DNA of 64,000 bases from Rhizobium sp. RCAM05350 (GTDB lineage Bacteria; Pseudomonadota; Alphaproteobacteria; Rhizobiales; Rhizobiaceae): contig CP087974.1 in assembly GCA_024426085.1 (NCBI GenBank), forward strand, positions 4,506,001 to 4,570,000. Reading direction: 5' to 3'. Under the pieces are notes generated by a model that saw only the letters and a list, made by a program, of their open reading frames with translations, was not told where the DNA came from and searched no databases. Position 1 is the first letter of the stretch. Each line of letters begins with the position of its first letter. This document shows positions 38,444 to 48,789 of this stretch, piece by piece. Made by a program: the position numbers and the translations under genes.

Positions 38444-39591
38444 ATGGCGTTTGCAGCAGAAAAGTGCAGTCACCTCGCATCTTCCGGCAGGGCCATTTCG
38501 CGCCCGAAAACGACACCACGGTTCCTGTCGGGTGCAACGATTGCTGGCATCAGCATCGCCGCTTCCGTCTGGATGATTGCAGCTTTTGCCGCGATGCAGA
38601 CCATGGCGCCCTCGCAGTCATCCGATAAAGGCACACGGCTGGAGGCCTCTTTGGGGCTGAACCCGATCGTGCGAGCCATCCCGCAGCAGCGTGTCGTTCG
38701 GCTTGCCAAGTTTTCATGACTGACCGTTTTGCCGCGCATGAATCTTGTTGCCCGTGCCGCGCCGCAAAAAGCATCGCTGCCGTTGCCATGGCAAAGCCTG
38801 CCGCAGATTTTGTTGAAAAGACCCAGGTGCTGGCACTTGCGAACGCGGCTGCTGCCAGAAGTGATGCTGTCATCACCGGCTCGACACCGGTCACGGCCAA
38901 CGCGCTTGTCGAGACTGTTTCGCTGAAGGAGCAGGGGCTTGGCAAACCGTTCAGTCTGGTCATGCCGGAACCGGCATCGCCGCTGAACGGCATGCTGCCG
39001 GATCTCGGGCCGTTGCCACTGGCAAAGCCGCGAAGCCTTGCTGAAGCTGACCGCAAGCCCGGCGACAAGGCCACGAAGCCGGCAAACAAGGAACTTGCCT
39101 ACGCCAAGCCCGATTTCCCCATGGACGACGATAACGAGGTTCGCCCGACTTTTCGCGGGAAGAAGGGTGTCGCCTACTACGATATCTCCGCCGGCGTGGT
39201 CTACATGCCTAACGGCGAGAAGCTTGAGGCGCATTCCGGCATCGGCAAGATGCGTGACAATCCGGCTTATGTTCATGTGAAGATGAAGGGGCCGACCCCG
39301 CCCGGTACCTACAAGGTGACGATGCGTGAATCGCTTTTTCACGGTGTTGCTGCCGTGCGCCTGACGCCGGTCGATGGCGTCGCACCGCATGGCCGCGATG
39401 GCCTGCTCGCCCACAGCTATCTCCTTAGAAACCGGGGCGATTCCCATGGTTGCGTCGCCTTTGAGGAATATCCGCGTTTCCTGAAAGCCTTCAAACGCGG
39501 CGAGATCAGCCATATGGTCATCGTCAAGAGCATGAAGGGCTTTTCCGCACCCAAGCGCACCTTTGCTTCGCTGTTTTCCAAGGGCGCGTAA
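38444..39591 (+). CDS. DUF2778 (tlde1-type) envelope protein (frameshifted)
   Basis: A membrane-anchored periplasmic protein of about 381 residues. N-terminal MAFAAEKCSHLASSG and one membrane helix (GATIAGISIAASVWMIAAFA) precede a low-complexity linker. The frame changes at about 38706-38716. The C-terminal domain starts near 39150 (GVAYYDISAGVVYMPNGEKL) and contains EAHSGIGKMRDNPAYVHVKM, GPTPPGTYKV, then AHSYLLRNRGDSHGCVAF. The conserved His and the SHGCVAF cysteine resemble the L,D-transpeptidase/YkuD-type active site described for DUF2778/tlde1 proteins, which act on peptidoglycan tetrapeptides. A peptidoglycan-modifying role is inferred from the family. Confidence 0.82.
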
Positions 39592-39810
39592 AACCGAAGC
39601 CTTGCAGCTCGCGGCTAGTTTAACCATTGTCGTACAGAAGCCGTTGTGAGTAACAACCTTGAGCGATTTCTGCCTGGGTTGGCCCATTGCAAGCCTTTGC
39701 AAAGGGATGTTCAGCAATGCGTCTGATTTAACGTGCGAGGCTCTAGCCCGCCCCTCCTTTGTATCCCCACTTCCTGGCAACGTATCAGGAGATACTTTAC
39801 TCAATTATAT

Positions 39811-39833
39811 GCTAATATGCTTATATTGGGAGG
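39811..39833. promoter_or_regulatory. AATAT-N4-ATATT dyad before the FecR gene
   Basis: GCTAATATGC followed by TT and ATATTGGGAGG; the inverted repeat AATAT/ATATT is centred about 20 bases before the FecR-protein ATG and the GGGAGG is its ribosome-binding site. An almost identical sequence occurs before the cyclase gene at 47070-47091. Confidence 0.4.
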
Positions 39834-39837
39834 GGAT

Positions 39838-40844
39838 ATGTTTACTCCAGATCGGTCGACTGTCGTCGCTTGGTTTTTTGGTCTGCGGCGTGATGCCGTT
39901 GGCTGCTGCCGAGTCGATCGGCAAGGCAGTCCACATCAAGACAACGGTGACCGGCGCGAGCGGTGAGCTCTCGGTCAATGACAGAGTGTTCCAGGACGAA
40001 CGGATTCGGACTTCTAAATCCGGTCTCGGCCAGTTTGTATTTCGGGATGGCACCAAGCTGGCGGTAGGCTGGGGCTCATCTGTGACGATCGACCAGTTCG
40101 TTTTCGATGGCTCCCGCTCGGTGAAAAAGCTCACCATCAAAGCCGCGAAAGGCACGTTTCGCTGGGTAAGCGGGAAATTCGAAACACGCGGCCTACGAGA
40201 TTTTGACGCCGGCCGGGACGATCGGCGTGCGCGGAACCACGTTCGATTTCTATATCGGTGCCGACGGCACGACCGCCGTTGTCCTGTTGGGCAGCGCGGC
40301 CAGTTTTTGCGGCGCAGGTGGCTGCAGGCAGCTAACACGGCGCTGCGACTGCGTTGTCGCTCGGCCCAACGGAACTCTGACCGATACCCGTCGGGTTAAC
40401 CCCGGCATCTTCAAGACGCTTGGTAACGCCAGAGCTCTGCCTTTCCTGTCGGGCGGTCAGAAGCTTCCCGCCAGTGGCAGCGGCGGTTGCGGTCTGACGA
40501 AGGTTGAATTCGACCCGCGGGACGTCGATCCTCCGGCCATCAGACAGAAACGAGTTACCCCCAACAAGCCGGATGAAAAGCCCGACAAGCCGGATAGGGA
40601 CAAGCCTAGCAAGCCGGGTAAGGACAAGCCCGACAAGCCGGATAGGGATAAGCCCGACAAACCGGATAGGGACAAGCCGCACGACCACGACGGGCACCAC
40701 AACCACCATGATCGTGACGGCGATAGTGACGATGACGGCAGCCAGCATCACGGCGACCACGACGATGGCTATCATCGTGGCCACGACAAGGACCGCAACG
40801 ACCGGGATAAAGACCGTAACGACCGAGGCAAGAACAGGAAATGA
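39838..40844 (+). CDS. Secreted FecR-domain protein with repeat and Asp/His-rich tail (two frameshifts)
   Basis: The start ATG 39838 has GGGAGGGG just upstream. After MFTPDRST the frame changes (about 39860) into a signal peptide, SSLGFLVCGVMPLAAAES, then the FecR-like region GKAVHIKTTVTGASGELSVN, FVFRDGTKLAVGWGSSVTID, LTIKAAKGTFRWVSGKFE and, after a second change at about 40190, LTPAGTIGVRGTTFDFYIGA. A cysteine-rich patch (SFCGAGGCRQLTRRCDCVV) follows. The C-terminus consists of four 8-residue PDKPDRDK repeats and about 55 residues rich in Asp and His (HDHDGHHNHHDRDGD). The family is often found beside CHASE2 adenylate cyclases, as here. The tail looks metal-binding; function is unknown. Confidence 0.78.
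40581..40676 (+). repeat. Four 24-bp in-frame tandem repeats
   Basis: The unit CCCGACAAGCCGGATAGGGA plus CAAG occurs four times in a row; units 1, 3 and 4 are nearly identical and unit 2 is diverged. Each encodes PDKPDRDK or a variant in the FecR-domain protein. Such coding minisatellites can vary in copy number. Confidence 0.88.
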
Positions 40845-40934
40845 CAGGGGGTATCTTCGCGGGCGTGGCGCCTACAATGTTCCCATCTGCGTGGACTGAT
40901 CCTACTCAGCTGAAGCACTGCTGCAGCATAGGAG

Positions 40935-43116
40935 TTATGGTAACCTTTCGCCGTCAGTCAGGACGCGCCGCGGGGTGGGTTGTTTGAGAAAGTGATCGCC
41001 CCGGCGGGAAATGCGGCGATAGAACTCCGCCGGATCCACCGGCAGCCCTACTCCCTTGGTCTTTGCAGCACGCAGGATCTCGCGTGTAGCTGGCGATCGC
41101 GATGACAGGGCTTCGATCAGTTGCCCGTGTTCGTGCTTCAGGTCGACAAATTCGGCCGACTTGGCGACGTTCTCGTCGCCGACGACTGCGAAGGTGCGGG
41201 TTCGTGTGCTCTTACCCTTCAAGGCCAATGCCCCCGCCTCGAGCAGGGCATACTGTGGCGCCAAATCTGCCGTGCTTGCCGATACAAGAATATCGAAACA
41301 CACCTCCTTGCAGGCACTCTCGATGCGTGCTGCGACATTGACCGTGTCGCCGACGGCCGAATAGTTGAAATGTGTCTCTGCTCCCATGTTGCCGACGCAG
41401 GCGAGCCCGGTATGAATACCGATGCCGATACCAACGGTCTGCGTTGGGCCAAACCCGAAGGCGTCTTCAGCGTTGAGGCGAGCAAGGGTCTCCCGCATGG
41501 CCAATGCGGCATGGATGGCCTTGCCGGGATGATCGCTGACATCGACAGGGGCATTCCAGAAAGCCATGATCGAGTCGCCGATGAACTTGTCGAGTGTGCC
41601 TTCGTTGGTGATGACGTGGCGGCTCAGCGCGTCGAGAAAGGTGTTGAGGAACCCGACGACGGCGGCGGGCGTCAAGCGCTCGCTGATCTCGGTGAAATTT
41701 CGGACATCGACAAACATCACCGTCAATTCCCGATCGTCGCCGCCAAGACGCAAAGCGCCCTGGGTATGCTCGATGCGGTAGAGCAGCGACGGGGAAAGGT
41801 AGTGACCGAAGGCCAGCCGGACTTCCCGCCGCTCCCGGTCAATCACCAGGAAGCGGAATGCGGTTGCCGCGAAATGCGTAATGGAGCCGCTGACGATCGG
41901 TGCCAGCGGGTCGAAGAGAAAACCGCCATAGATGAAGGCGAGCCAGGAGGCGGCAAGAGCTAGCGCGGTGATCAGCAGGCCACAGGCAAGAGCAACCGCC
42001 GGGCTGACGAAGGTGGTCAGGATCACCAGCAGGCTGCCCGCCGCTGCGATCGACAGGATTTCAAGTCCGTCGGCCCAATCGGGGCGCGACAGAAATTGTC
42101 CGGACAGGGATCTGCTCGACGATCTGGGCCTGCAGCGAGACACCGGGGACATTCTCCCCCAGGGCTGTTGTCCGGATATCCTGAAGACCAGCGGCCGAGG
42201 TTCCGATGAAGACGATGCTGCCCTCGACGGTCGCAGCTATTTCGGGCGAGGTGCCGGTTTCCGACAGTATGGTCCGTGCCGATATGTACCTGTCTGCTCT
42301 GTCGGGGCTGACATAAAGCCACAGTTCTCCTGACGACGTCACCGGGATGACGAATTCCCCGATCTTGATCATCGTGATCGTGTCCGCCACGTCGGGCGCA
42401 TCAGCCAGCACATAGGTGGATGCGCCCTGCGCCACGCGCAGTGATTCCAGTGCAAGGTTGGGATAGAGTTGCCCTCCGTCGCTCAGCAATAGCGGCACGG
42501 TGCGGACCACAGCCGAGGGGTCGCCGGGATTGAGACTGATATGTCCGAGGCCGGCGGCTGCCGCCTCAAGCTGCGGCCGAAGCGGCGTCGCGCTCTGGAT
42601 GCGGGGTGGTGCGTGGAAGGGCGGTTCGCCCGTAAAGGCAAAGCCGGCCTTCATTTCGGGTCGATAGTTTCCCTCATTTGAGAGCGCAAAGCCCAGTATG
42701 ACGGGCCTGTCTGTCATCGACAGCGCGAAAATTTCGTCGTTGTCAGGCAAGCGCTCCAGCAATGAAGGATCGATCCCCGCGACATCACGAATGACCCGCG
42801 CGGCGAAAGGCGGTCTGGTTCCGAGAAGAGGATGTCGAATGCTATCGCTGACGCTCCCATCTGCGAGAGCCTGTCCACCAGTCTGGCCATGCAATCCCTC
42901 GGCCACGGCCACTGGCCGAGTTCCTGAAGCGACGCTTCGTCTATGTCGACCACACGGACCGGCACGTCCTGAAATGCGCGCGGTGCAAGGCGTTGATACT
43001 CATCGAACGCCACTTCACGGGCCTGCCTCATCAGCTGCGGATCGCTTGCCCGCAGGATCGTGAGGGCCGCGACGATCAATAGACCGACAATGACGCCAAC
43101 TTGCTGCGCGTGTCAT
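40935..43116 (-). CDS. CHASE2-domain adenylate/guanylate cyclase (frameshifted)
   Basis: A transmembrane class III nucleotide cyclase of about 725 residues. The N-terminal anchor (VGVIVGLLIVAALTILRA) leads to an extracytoplasmic CHASE2 domain (VRVVDIDEASLQELGQWPWP, GASAIAFDILFSEPDR, IVFIGTSAAGLQDIRTTAL), then a helical membrane block (IAAAGSLLVILTTFVSPAVA, GLLITALALAASWLAFIYG), and a cytoplasmic cyclase domain (ELTVMFVDVRNFTEISERLT, EGTLDKFIGDSIMAFWNAPV, FNYSAVGDTVNVAARIESAC) with both metal Asp and the transition-state Asn/Arg. Frame changes are near 43110, 42825 and 42112. It is convergent with the FecR-domain gene; CHASE2 probably senses the periplasm. Confidence 0.88.
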
Positions 43117-43403
43117 GACTAAGCCATCCGCCCCTGAGGTCCAACCAGCCTAACACAACCGATGCCAATGGGGAAAAGAGGTGTGTCCGATGCCGTGGAG
43201 GCCGGCGCGTGTCGCTTACTGGCAGCATTATGCGATCCATCAGGACCAACGCCGTGCACAGCTCATCGCATATGGCAGACGGCTGTTGGGCAGGTCGAGC
43301 TGCGTCGCGCAGCCGGTCGGCATGTCCGTGGGATTGGATTGGGGAATTGCCACTGCAGGCACTGTGCTTTAAGCCCTTTTAACATTCTCAAACGGCGGCT
43401 TTT

Positions 43404-45208
43404 ATGCGAATCAACGCGATCACGAATTGGGCCTACGGCGTTACGGTCGTCCTAACTGTGCTTTCAGGCGGCGCGTTCATCCTGTCGGCCGACAGCGCCA
43501 CGCAGGAACGGCGCGCCGTCGAAGATCATTTGGTGCTTGATACTCTTGCTGAAGAATTGGCGCTTGGAGCCGAAGAGCGAAGCGATGATGAGGCGCCTGT
43601 ATGTGATGCGGGGTGATGAGCGCCATCTCGATGCTTTTCACGGCAAGGAAATCGAGGAACGTCGCCGAGAGGCGGCCATCAAGGACGCCAGGGCGCAAGG
43701 CGCCTCGTCCGCAGAAATGGCGGCGCTTGAAGAGATCGAGCAGGATGCCGAGGCACTGGACAAGATCGAGGTTGCAGCAGTCAACGCTTATCGAAACGGC
43801 GATCAGGCCACTGCGCAGCAAATGCTCTTTGGTCCCGAGCATGAGCGCTTTCAAACGGCTTTGCTGGAGACGGTCACGCGATTTCGTGGTTTGACCAATG
43901 CCCGGACCGGTGCAGCCCTCAACGACGCCCGGATGAGAAGCGATTGGTTTGGTATTGTCGCCAAGACCATGTTGGCGCTGACGGCAGCGCTTTTCCTCGG
44001 CGTGCTCTATTTCGTTCTCAAGCGCCGCATCGCCATGCCGCTCATGCGCATGACCGGCATCGTTACGCGGCTTGCAAAACAGGATTATGCGGTGGAGGTT
44101 CCGATTGATCGCCGGCGCGATGAAATCGGCGAGATGAACGAAGCCATCCATATTTTTCGCACCAACGGCCTGGAGCGGGACCGGCTGGATGCGGAGCGTC
44201 GGCTCGACCAGCAGACCAAGGATTTGATCCTGCAGATGATGCACCGGCTGCAGGCCTGCCAAACGCAGAGCGAACTGGCCGATGTCGTGGCGCGGTTCGC
44301 ACCGCGCATCTTCCCCAATCTTGCCGGTCATCTCTATGTCCTGAACGAGAGCAGAACATCACTGGCGACACTCGGAAGCTGGCTTGATCCGCATCAATCT
44401 GCAGCATCTTTTGCCTCCAGTGCCTGCTGGGGTCTGCGCCGCGGTCGGCCGCATCTGAGTAATCGGGGCCACAGCGACATTGCCTGCCAGCATCTCGACC
44501 AGAGCAATGTCGCCGGGCTCTGCGTGCCGCTGACGGCGCAGGGCGATACGATCGGGCTTCTCTATTTCGAGGAGCGATCCGATGCGGTGGCGCAGGTCGA
44601 GACCTCGCGTCTCTATCTCGAATTGATTGCCGAGAATATTGGTCTCGCCGTCGCCAATCTGCAATTGCGCTGAGAAGCTGACCCAGCTTGCTGTACGCGA
44701 CGCGCTCACCGGATTGTTCAACCGGCGTTGCCTGGATGAGGCTCTCAACCGGGAGGCACGCGACGAAGCGGGAAATCCGCTGGTCTGTATGATGATCGAC
44801 ATAGATCACTTCAAGCGCTTCAACGACGAATTCGGGCATGATGCAGGTGATGTGGTCATGCAGTATGTGGCGCAGATCATCATCGATACGGTGGGGGAGG
44901 CCGGCAGCGCCTATCGCTTTGGCGGCGAGGAGTTCACGGTGCTTCTGCCAGGAATGACCGAGGCGGCTGGGTTCGAGTTCGTGGAGCAGCTCAGGACCAC
45001 GATTTGTACCGCGCCATTGTCGCATCGCGGCCGGATATTGGGCTCGGTTGCGGTTTCGATTGGCGTGGCGTCGGCTCCTGCCGGCGGAACGGTGCCGACA
45101 TTGCTGACGCGGGCCGATGCGGCGCTCCTGAATGCAAAGGCCGGCGGGCGGAACATGACGGTGTCGGCGTCGAAGCTGATTTTGAGCGATGCACGGGATC
45201 GGACCTGA
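43404..45208 (+). CDS. HAMP-GAF-GGDEF diguanylate cyclase (two frameshifts)
   Basis: A membrane sensor of about 600 residues: an N-terminal helix (YGVTVVLTVLSGGAFILSA), a helical periplasmic domain containing MMRRLYVMRGDERHLDAFHG, a second helix (MLALTAALFLGVLYFVLKRR), HAMP (RIAMPLMRMTGIVTRLAKQD), a GAF-like domain (LQACQTQSELADVVARFAPR to ENIGLAVANLQLR) and a GGDEF domain from AVRDALTGLFNRRCLDEALN. The active site is AYRFGGEEFTVLLPG, intact, with no clear RxxD inhibitory site. Frame changes are at about 43575 and 44671. The periplasmic four-helix type resembles chemoreceptor ligand domains. It is divergent from the CHASE2 cyclase. Confidence 0.88.
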
Positions 45209-45305
45209 ATTGGGGTGCTATGACCTACTGTACCGAGATAGAATAGGTGACGCCCTACCACCGCTGGCAGCGTATCCGAGGGCGGAACGGGGATGATTTT
45301 GGTCG

Positions 45306-47044
45306 TCATGACCAGGCATGATCATCCTGTACCGGCGTTCCGGGGAGCCCGGCAGCGCAGGCGCGCTCGATCAATTCGTCGAGGATGGACTTGTCGCGAA
45401 ACAATTCCTGCATCGCGATATATTCTGCCGACAGCGACGGATCGAGTGCCAGCGCCTGCAGCGCCAGCTTGCGTGCGCGGTCGACGTCTCCGCCTGCAAT
45501 CCGCGCGGCCATCTGGTAGATCAATGTCCGGCGGGTCTGGAACGGCAGAGCGCCGGCCACGGCGCACATATCCTCATGCCGTGCCAGTGCATAAAGCGCT
45601 GCAACCCGCTCTTCGGTAATCCACACGGGCAGGAACGGATCGAGTGTCTCGGCGCGGTCAAGCAGGTCCAGCGCCCGCAGCGGGTCGCCTGAAAACGTGT
45701 AGAACGCAGCGCATCGACCGATCAGATACGCTTCGTTTGGCGCAAGATCGAGGCGCGCTCGTGATGGTGGCTTGATGTCACGTAATCGCCGCCCATCATC
45801 TTGAGCGCGCCCATGACCCGGTGGGATTCCGGGTCCGTCGGGTCAAGCTCGAGCGCGTGCGCGACGCGCAATTCCCCCATGTCCCGGTCGAAACTGGGCA
45901 GGGCACTCCAGGCGCAGACATGCATGGTGACCGGCCGCGCAAAACTCGGGTCGGCTTCCATCGATTTCTCGAACCACCGCATCGCTTCGGAAATGTGATG
46001 GTCGGCAACACCGATGAGCCGATGATGATCGAGGCCGATAAGATAGTATTCGTAAGCCGACATATTTTCGGGCTGCTTCAACCGTGCCGCGACGATTTCT
46101 CCCTGTTCTATGCGGCCGGCGACGGTGGCGGCCACGCGCGCGGTGATCTCGTCGATCACGTCGAGAATCTCGTCGAACGGCCGCTGGACGCGGTCGGACC
46201 ACACCACATGGCCATACTCCGTTTCCGCAAGAGCTATGTTGAGCCGCACCGCTGTTCCGAGTTTGCGAACCGAACCGATGACGACGTAATGGACACCGAG
46301 CGCCTTGCCGACCTCCACCGGATTTCCCGTCGCCAGCGCGGTGGCCGCCGAACGCGAACTGACGAAAAGACTTTTCAACCGACCAAGCTCAAGCGTGAGG
46401 TCGTCGGTCAGCCCCTCTGCCAGGAACAGTTGATCCTGGTCGGCGGAACACGAGGTGGAAAATGGTATGACGGCGACCGAATTCGGCTTGATCGTGGTGA
46501 GCGTCGCATTGCGGGTGGGCGCCGTCTGGAAGCGGTGGCGGTCGGTGGTCTGGCCCACCCTGTAGACCTGCATCGGCTCGGATATACCCTTCAAGCTGCG
46601 CTCGCCGATTTCTTCGAAACTGCAGGGCGCCACCCGGCGAACCTGGTCATAGACGGCCTGCGAAACATCGATGGCGCCGGCGTCTGCCGTCGACTGCAGC
46701 CGTGCTGCAACATTGACGCCGTCGCCCCTGAGGTCATCGCCGAAAACGGCGACATCGGCGAGATGGAGCCCGAAGCGAATGTCGAAAGCCGTGGCGCCCG
46801 GCACGGTCGCGATGGCATTTCGCGCCTCCATGGAGGCCCGGAGCGCATTGACCGGACTGGAGAATTCGGCAAGCACAGCATCGCCGGCAGTGTTGAAGAC
46901 GCGGCCGTCGTAACGCATCACCATGTCTGCCACCGCCTGCAGGCAGGAGGCGACGCGGGTCAGGGCAGCCTCTTCATCGGCTTCCATCGCGGAGGTGGAA
47001 CCGACGACATCCGCCACCATAATGGTCGCTAGCCTTCGCTGCAC
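45306..47044 (-). CDS. Class III cyclase with FlgO-like and TPR regions (frameshifted)
   Basis: A soluble protein of about 579 residues. N-terminal cyclase domain: RRLATIMVADVVGSTSAMEA, DGRVFNTAGDAVLAEFSSPV, FGDDLRGDGVNVAARLQSTA. The central region VAVIPFSTSCSADQDQLFLA to GVHYVVIGSVRKLGTAVRLN resembles the FlgO/TolB-like domain, and the C-terminus is TPR-like (AMRWFEKSMEADPSFARPVT; DRARKLALQALALDPSLSAE). The frame changes at about 45735-45745; the join reads LDLAPNEAYLIGRCAAFYTF. The chosen start is GTG 47044 with AAGGGAGCAGG upstream; an earlier ATG reads through the AT-rich dyad at 47070 and is less likely. This architecture is abundant in rhizobial genomes. Confidence 0.87.
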
Positions 47045-47069
47045 GTTGCCTGCTCCCTTATTTGTTTTG

Positions 47070-47091
47070 GCTAATATGCCATATTGGGAGG
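47070..47091. promoter_or_regulatory. AATAT-N3-ATATT dyad before the cyclase gene
   Basis: GCTAATATGC followed by C and ATATTGGGAGG, differing from 39811-39833 by one missing and one substituted base. It lies 26-47 bases upstream of the GTG start of the cyclase-TPR gene, in the opposite orientation relative to the gene. Confidence 0.4.
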
Positions 47092-47130
47092 AATTAGGCA
47101 CTGAGGGATGAGGGGTGGCGGTACGTGGGT

Positions 47131-47161
47131 GTGGATCCTCGGGTCAGGCCCGAGGATGACA
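47131..47161. repeat. Short palindromic intergenic element
   Basis: GGATCCTCGGG-TCAGG-CCCGAGGATGAC forms an inverted repeat (ATCCTCGGG/CCCGAGGAT). Near-identical palindromes are scattered between genes in many rhizobial genomes; whether this copy acts as a terminator between the convergently placed units is unknown. Confidence 0.6.
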
Positions 47162-47267
47162 GAAGGGGAGGGACTTGCGCGGTAAACTCAGCGCAACAGC
47201 GCCCAGACGCGACCGCGCGCGGGTTTCATTGCCGTGCTGCTCTGACAAGAGGCACAGGCAACGGCGA

Positions 47268-47790
47268 TCAGACCCCGCCGTCGCGCTGGGTGCGCAGATT
47301 GACGACAACACGCCGATTCTGCACCTTGCACGAGCGCTCCTCGCAGTCGCGGACTTCGCGGTCCATGCCGTAACCCTTGGCCCACATGCGGCTGGCATCC
47401 ACGCCCTTCGACGCGAGATACGCCATCGCTGCATCGGCGCGCTTCTGCGACAGCGCCTCCATTTTGGACGCGGAACCGGGATCGTCGGCAAAACCCTGCA
47501 GCTTGAGCAGCCAACTCGGGTTGCTGTTGAGCCAGGCTGCCTGGTTGTCCAAGGTTGCCTTGGCGACGGGAATCGATCGCGGCCAGATCCTGAGTGAAAT
47601 AGATCCGTCGGCCGACATTGAGGATAAAATCCTCTTCGCTGCCAGTCTTGATGTTCTCGAAACCGGGCGCAGGATCGTTGGTCTGACCGGTCATCGGTAC
47701 AGCAGCAGGTTCCTCCACGGAGGCGATATCGGGGGTGGTGCAGGCGGTGAGTGCCAAGAGCATGGCGACGGCCACTAGGCGTGCCTGCAT
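47268..47790 (-). CDS. OmpA-family (Pal-like) lipoprotein (frameshifted)
   Basis: A lipoprotein of about 174 residues with lipobox LTAC (MQARLVAVAMLLALTAC) and a C-terminal OmpA peptidoglycan-binding domain: VGRRIYFTQDLAAID, then, after a frame change at about 47570, TLDNQAAWLNSNPSWLLKLQ, GFADDPGSASKMEALSQKRA, AMAYLASKGVDASRMWAKGY and QNRRVVVNLRTQ. The Asp and Arg that bind diaminopimelate are at the expected places. It is shorter than true Pal and is not in a tol-pal operon, so it is a paralogue. It follows the L,D-transpeptidase gene by 33 bases on the same strand, so both probably act at the cell wall in one operon. Confidence 0.87.
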
Positions 47791-47823
47791 ATCCAGTCGT
47801 AACAGGCATCAGGGGGATATTCC

Positions 47824-48498
47824 TTATTCGACCGGGGTTGTTTGGCTAACCTGCGTGGCATTTTCGGCCTGGTCGGCGATATGCGGCAGAACCTGCACGG
47901 CGGTGCCGACGGGGCAACGCTGGTAAAGATCGATGGCGTCTTCGTTGAACATGCGGATACACCCGCTCGAGGCGTCCTTGCCGATGCTGCCCGGCTCCAG
48001 CGTGCCGTGGAAACGATAGCCGGTATCGACGCCGTCGCGATGCAGATACATGGCGCGGGGGCCAAGCGGATTCTTCGGCGAGCCGCCATCCACGAATTCA
48101 GGCAGTTCGGGATGGCGCTTGCGCATCTCTGGCGGCGGCGTCCAGCGCGGCCACAGCGATTTGGCGTCGATCGTCGCGCGGCCAAACCATTTGAAGCCGT
48201 CCTTGCCGACGCCGACGCCGTAGCGGATGGCTGTCTTGTTCTCCATGATGACGTAGAGAAAATGGTGCCGCGTATCGACAACGACGGTACCGATCGGCTC
48301 GCTGCTGAAATATTTGACGACCTGGCGGCGCCACTGCTTGTCGATCTTGGCGAAATTGGTCCTTTTGAACGTCACGCCATTGTCGATCGCCGTGCCGTCA
48401 AAATAGGAAGCCGCTGCGGCGAATGCCGGTTTGCTGACCGCGCCGACGCCAAGTAACGCCAAGCCGCCAAACACAATATCCCTGCGTGTCCCCACCAT
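47824..48498 (-). CDS. L,D-transpeptidase (YkuD domain)
   Basis: A periplasmic enzyme making 3-3 peptidoglycan cross-links or attaching proteins to the wall. The N-terminus MVGTRRDIVFGGLALLGVGA-VSKPAFA is a twin-arginine-like signal peptide. The YkuD domain runs from GTVVVDTRHHFLYVIMENKT to the catalytic HGTLEPGSIGKDASSGCIRM (His...Ser-Gly-Cys-Ile-Arg). 225 residues, typical for the short ErfK-like rhizobial enzymes. ATG 48498 is chosen over a TTG two codons upstream because AGGGG precedes it. It is first in an operon with the OmpA-family lipoprotein. Confidence 0.93.
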   Translation of the reverse strand: MVGTRRDIVFGGLALLGVGAVSKPAFAAAASYFDGTAIDNGVTFKRTNFAKIDKQWRRQVVKYFSSEPIGTVVVDTRHHFLYVIMENKTAIRYGVGVGKDGFKWFGRATIDAKSLWPRWTPPPEMRKRHPELPEFVDGGSPKNPLGPRAMYLHRDGVDTGYRFHGTLEPGSIGKDASSGCIRMFNEDAIDLYQRCPVGTAVQVLPHIADQAENATQVSQTTPVE

Positions 48499-48692
48499 TG
48501 GCAATATCCCCTAAAAGCCAAGCAGCAAAACGCCAGTAAATCAGATTATTTATTTGCTACAACAGAAAAATTCTCGGCCCCAAATTTTTTCGCCGACCTG
48601 ACGAGCAAGCAGTATCATGGGAAATTTCACTTATCTTGCTAACTTGATCATCGCTGCACGTCGTCATCACCGCATGAGAGCGGCATAAACCG

Positions 48693-48716
48693 ATACCCTG
48701 CGCAAAAACGCAGGGT
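48693..48716. repeat. Perfect hairpin upstream of the L,D-transpeptidase gene
   Basis: TACCCTGCG-CAAAAA-CGCAGGGTA is a perfect 9-bp stem. It lies between the uvrD 3' end and the L,D-transpeptidase 5' region on the same strand; it could end the uvrD transcript, although no T-run is evident. Confidence 0.45.
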
Positions 48717-48789
48717 AGAAGGTCGATAACTCTTTGCGTAGGAGCGGTATGGCCGGATGAGTGGCTAGTGCATCGCGTTTTTCAACGTT

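Noticed and set aside
38470..39804. 444-residue open frame antisense to the DUF2778 gene
   Set aside because: No domain or ribosome-binding site; the plus strand carries a recognisable family with conserved SHGCVAF.
40581..40676. Possible CRISPR-like repeat array
   Set aside because: The 24-bp units are directly adjacent with no spacers and translate in frame as PDKPDRDK repeats.
45821..47032. 403-residue plus-strand frame opposite the cyclase-TPR gene
   Set aside because: It has no motifs; the minus strand shows the complete class III cyclase motifs.
47131..47161. Palindrome as a mobile element end or attachment site
   Set aside because: There is no transposase, target duplication or tRNA nearby; it fits the common rhizobial short intergenic palindromes.
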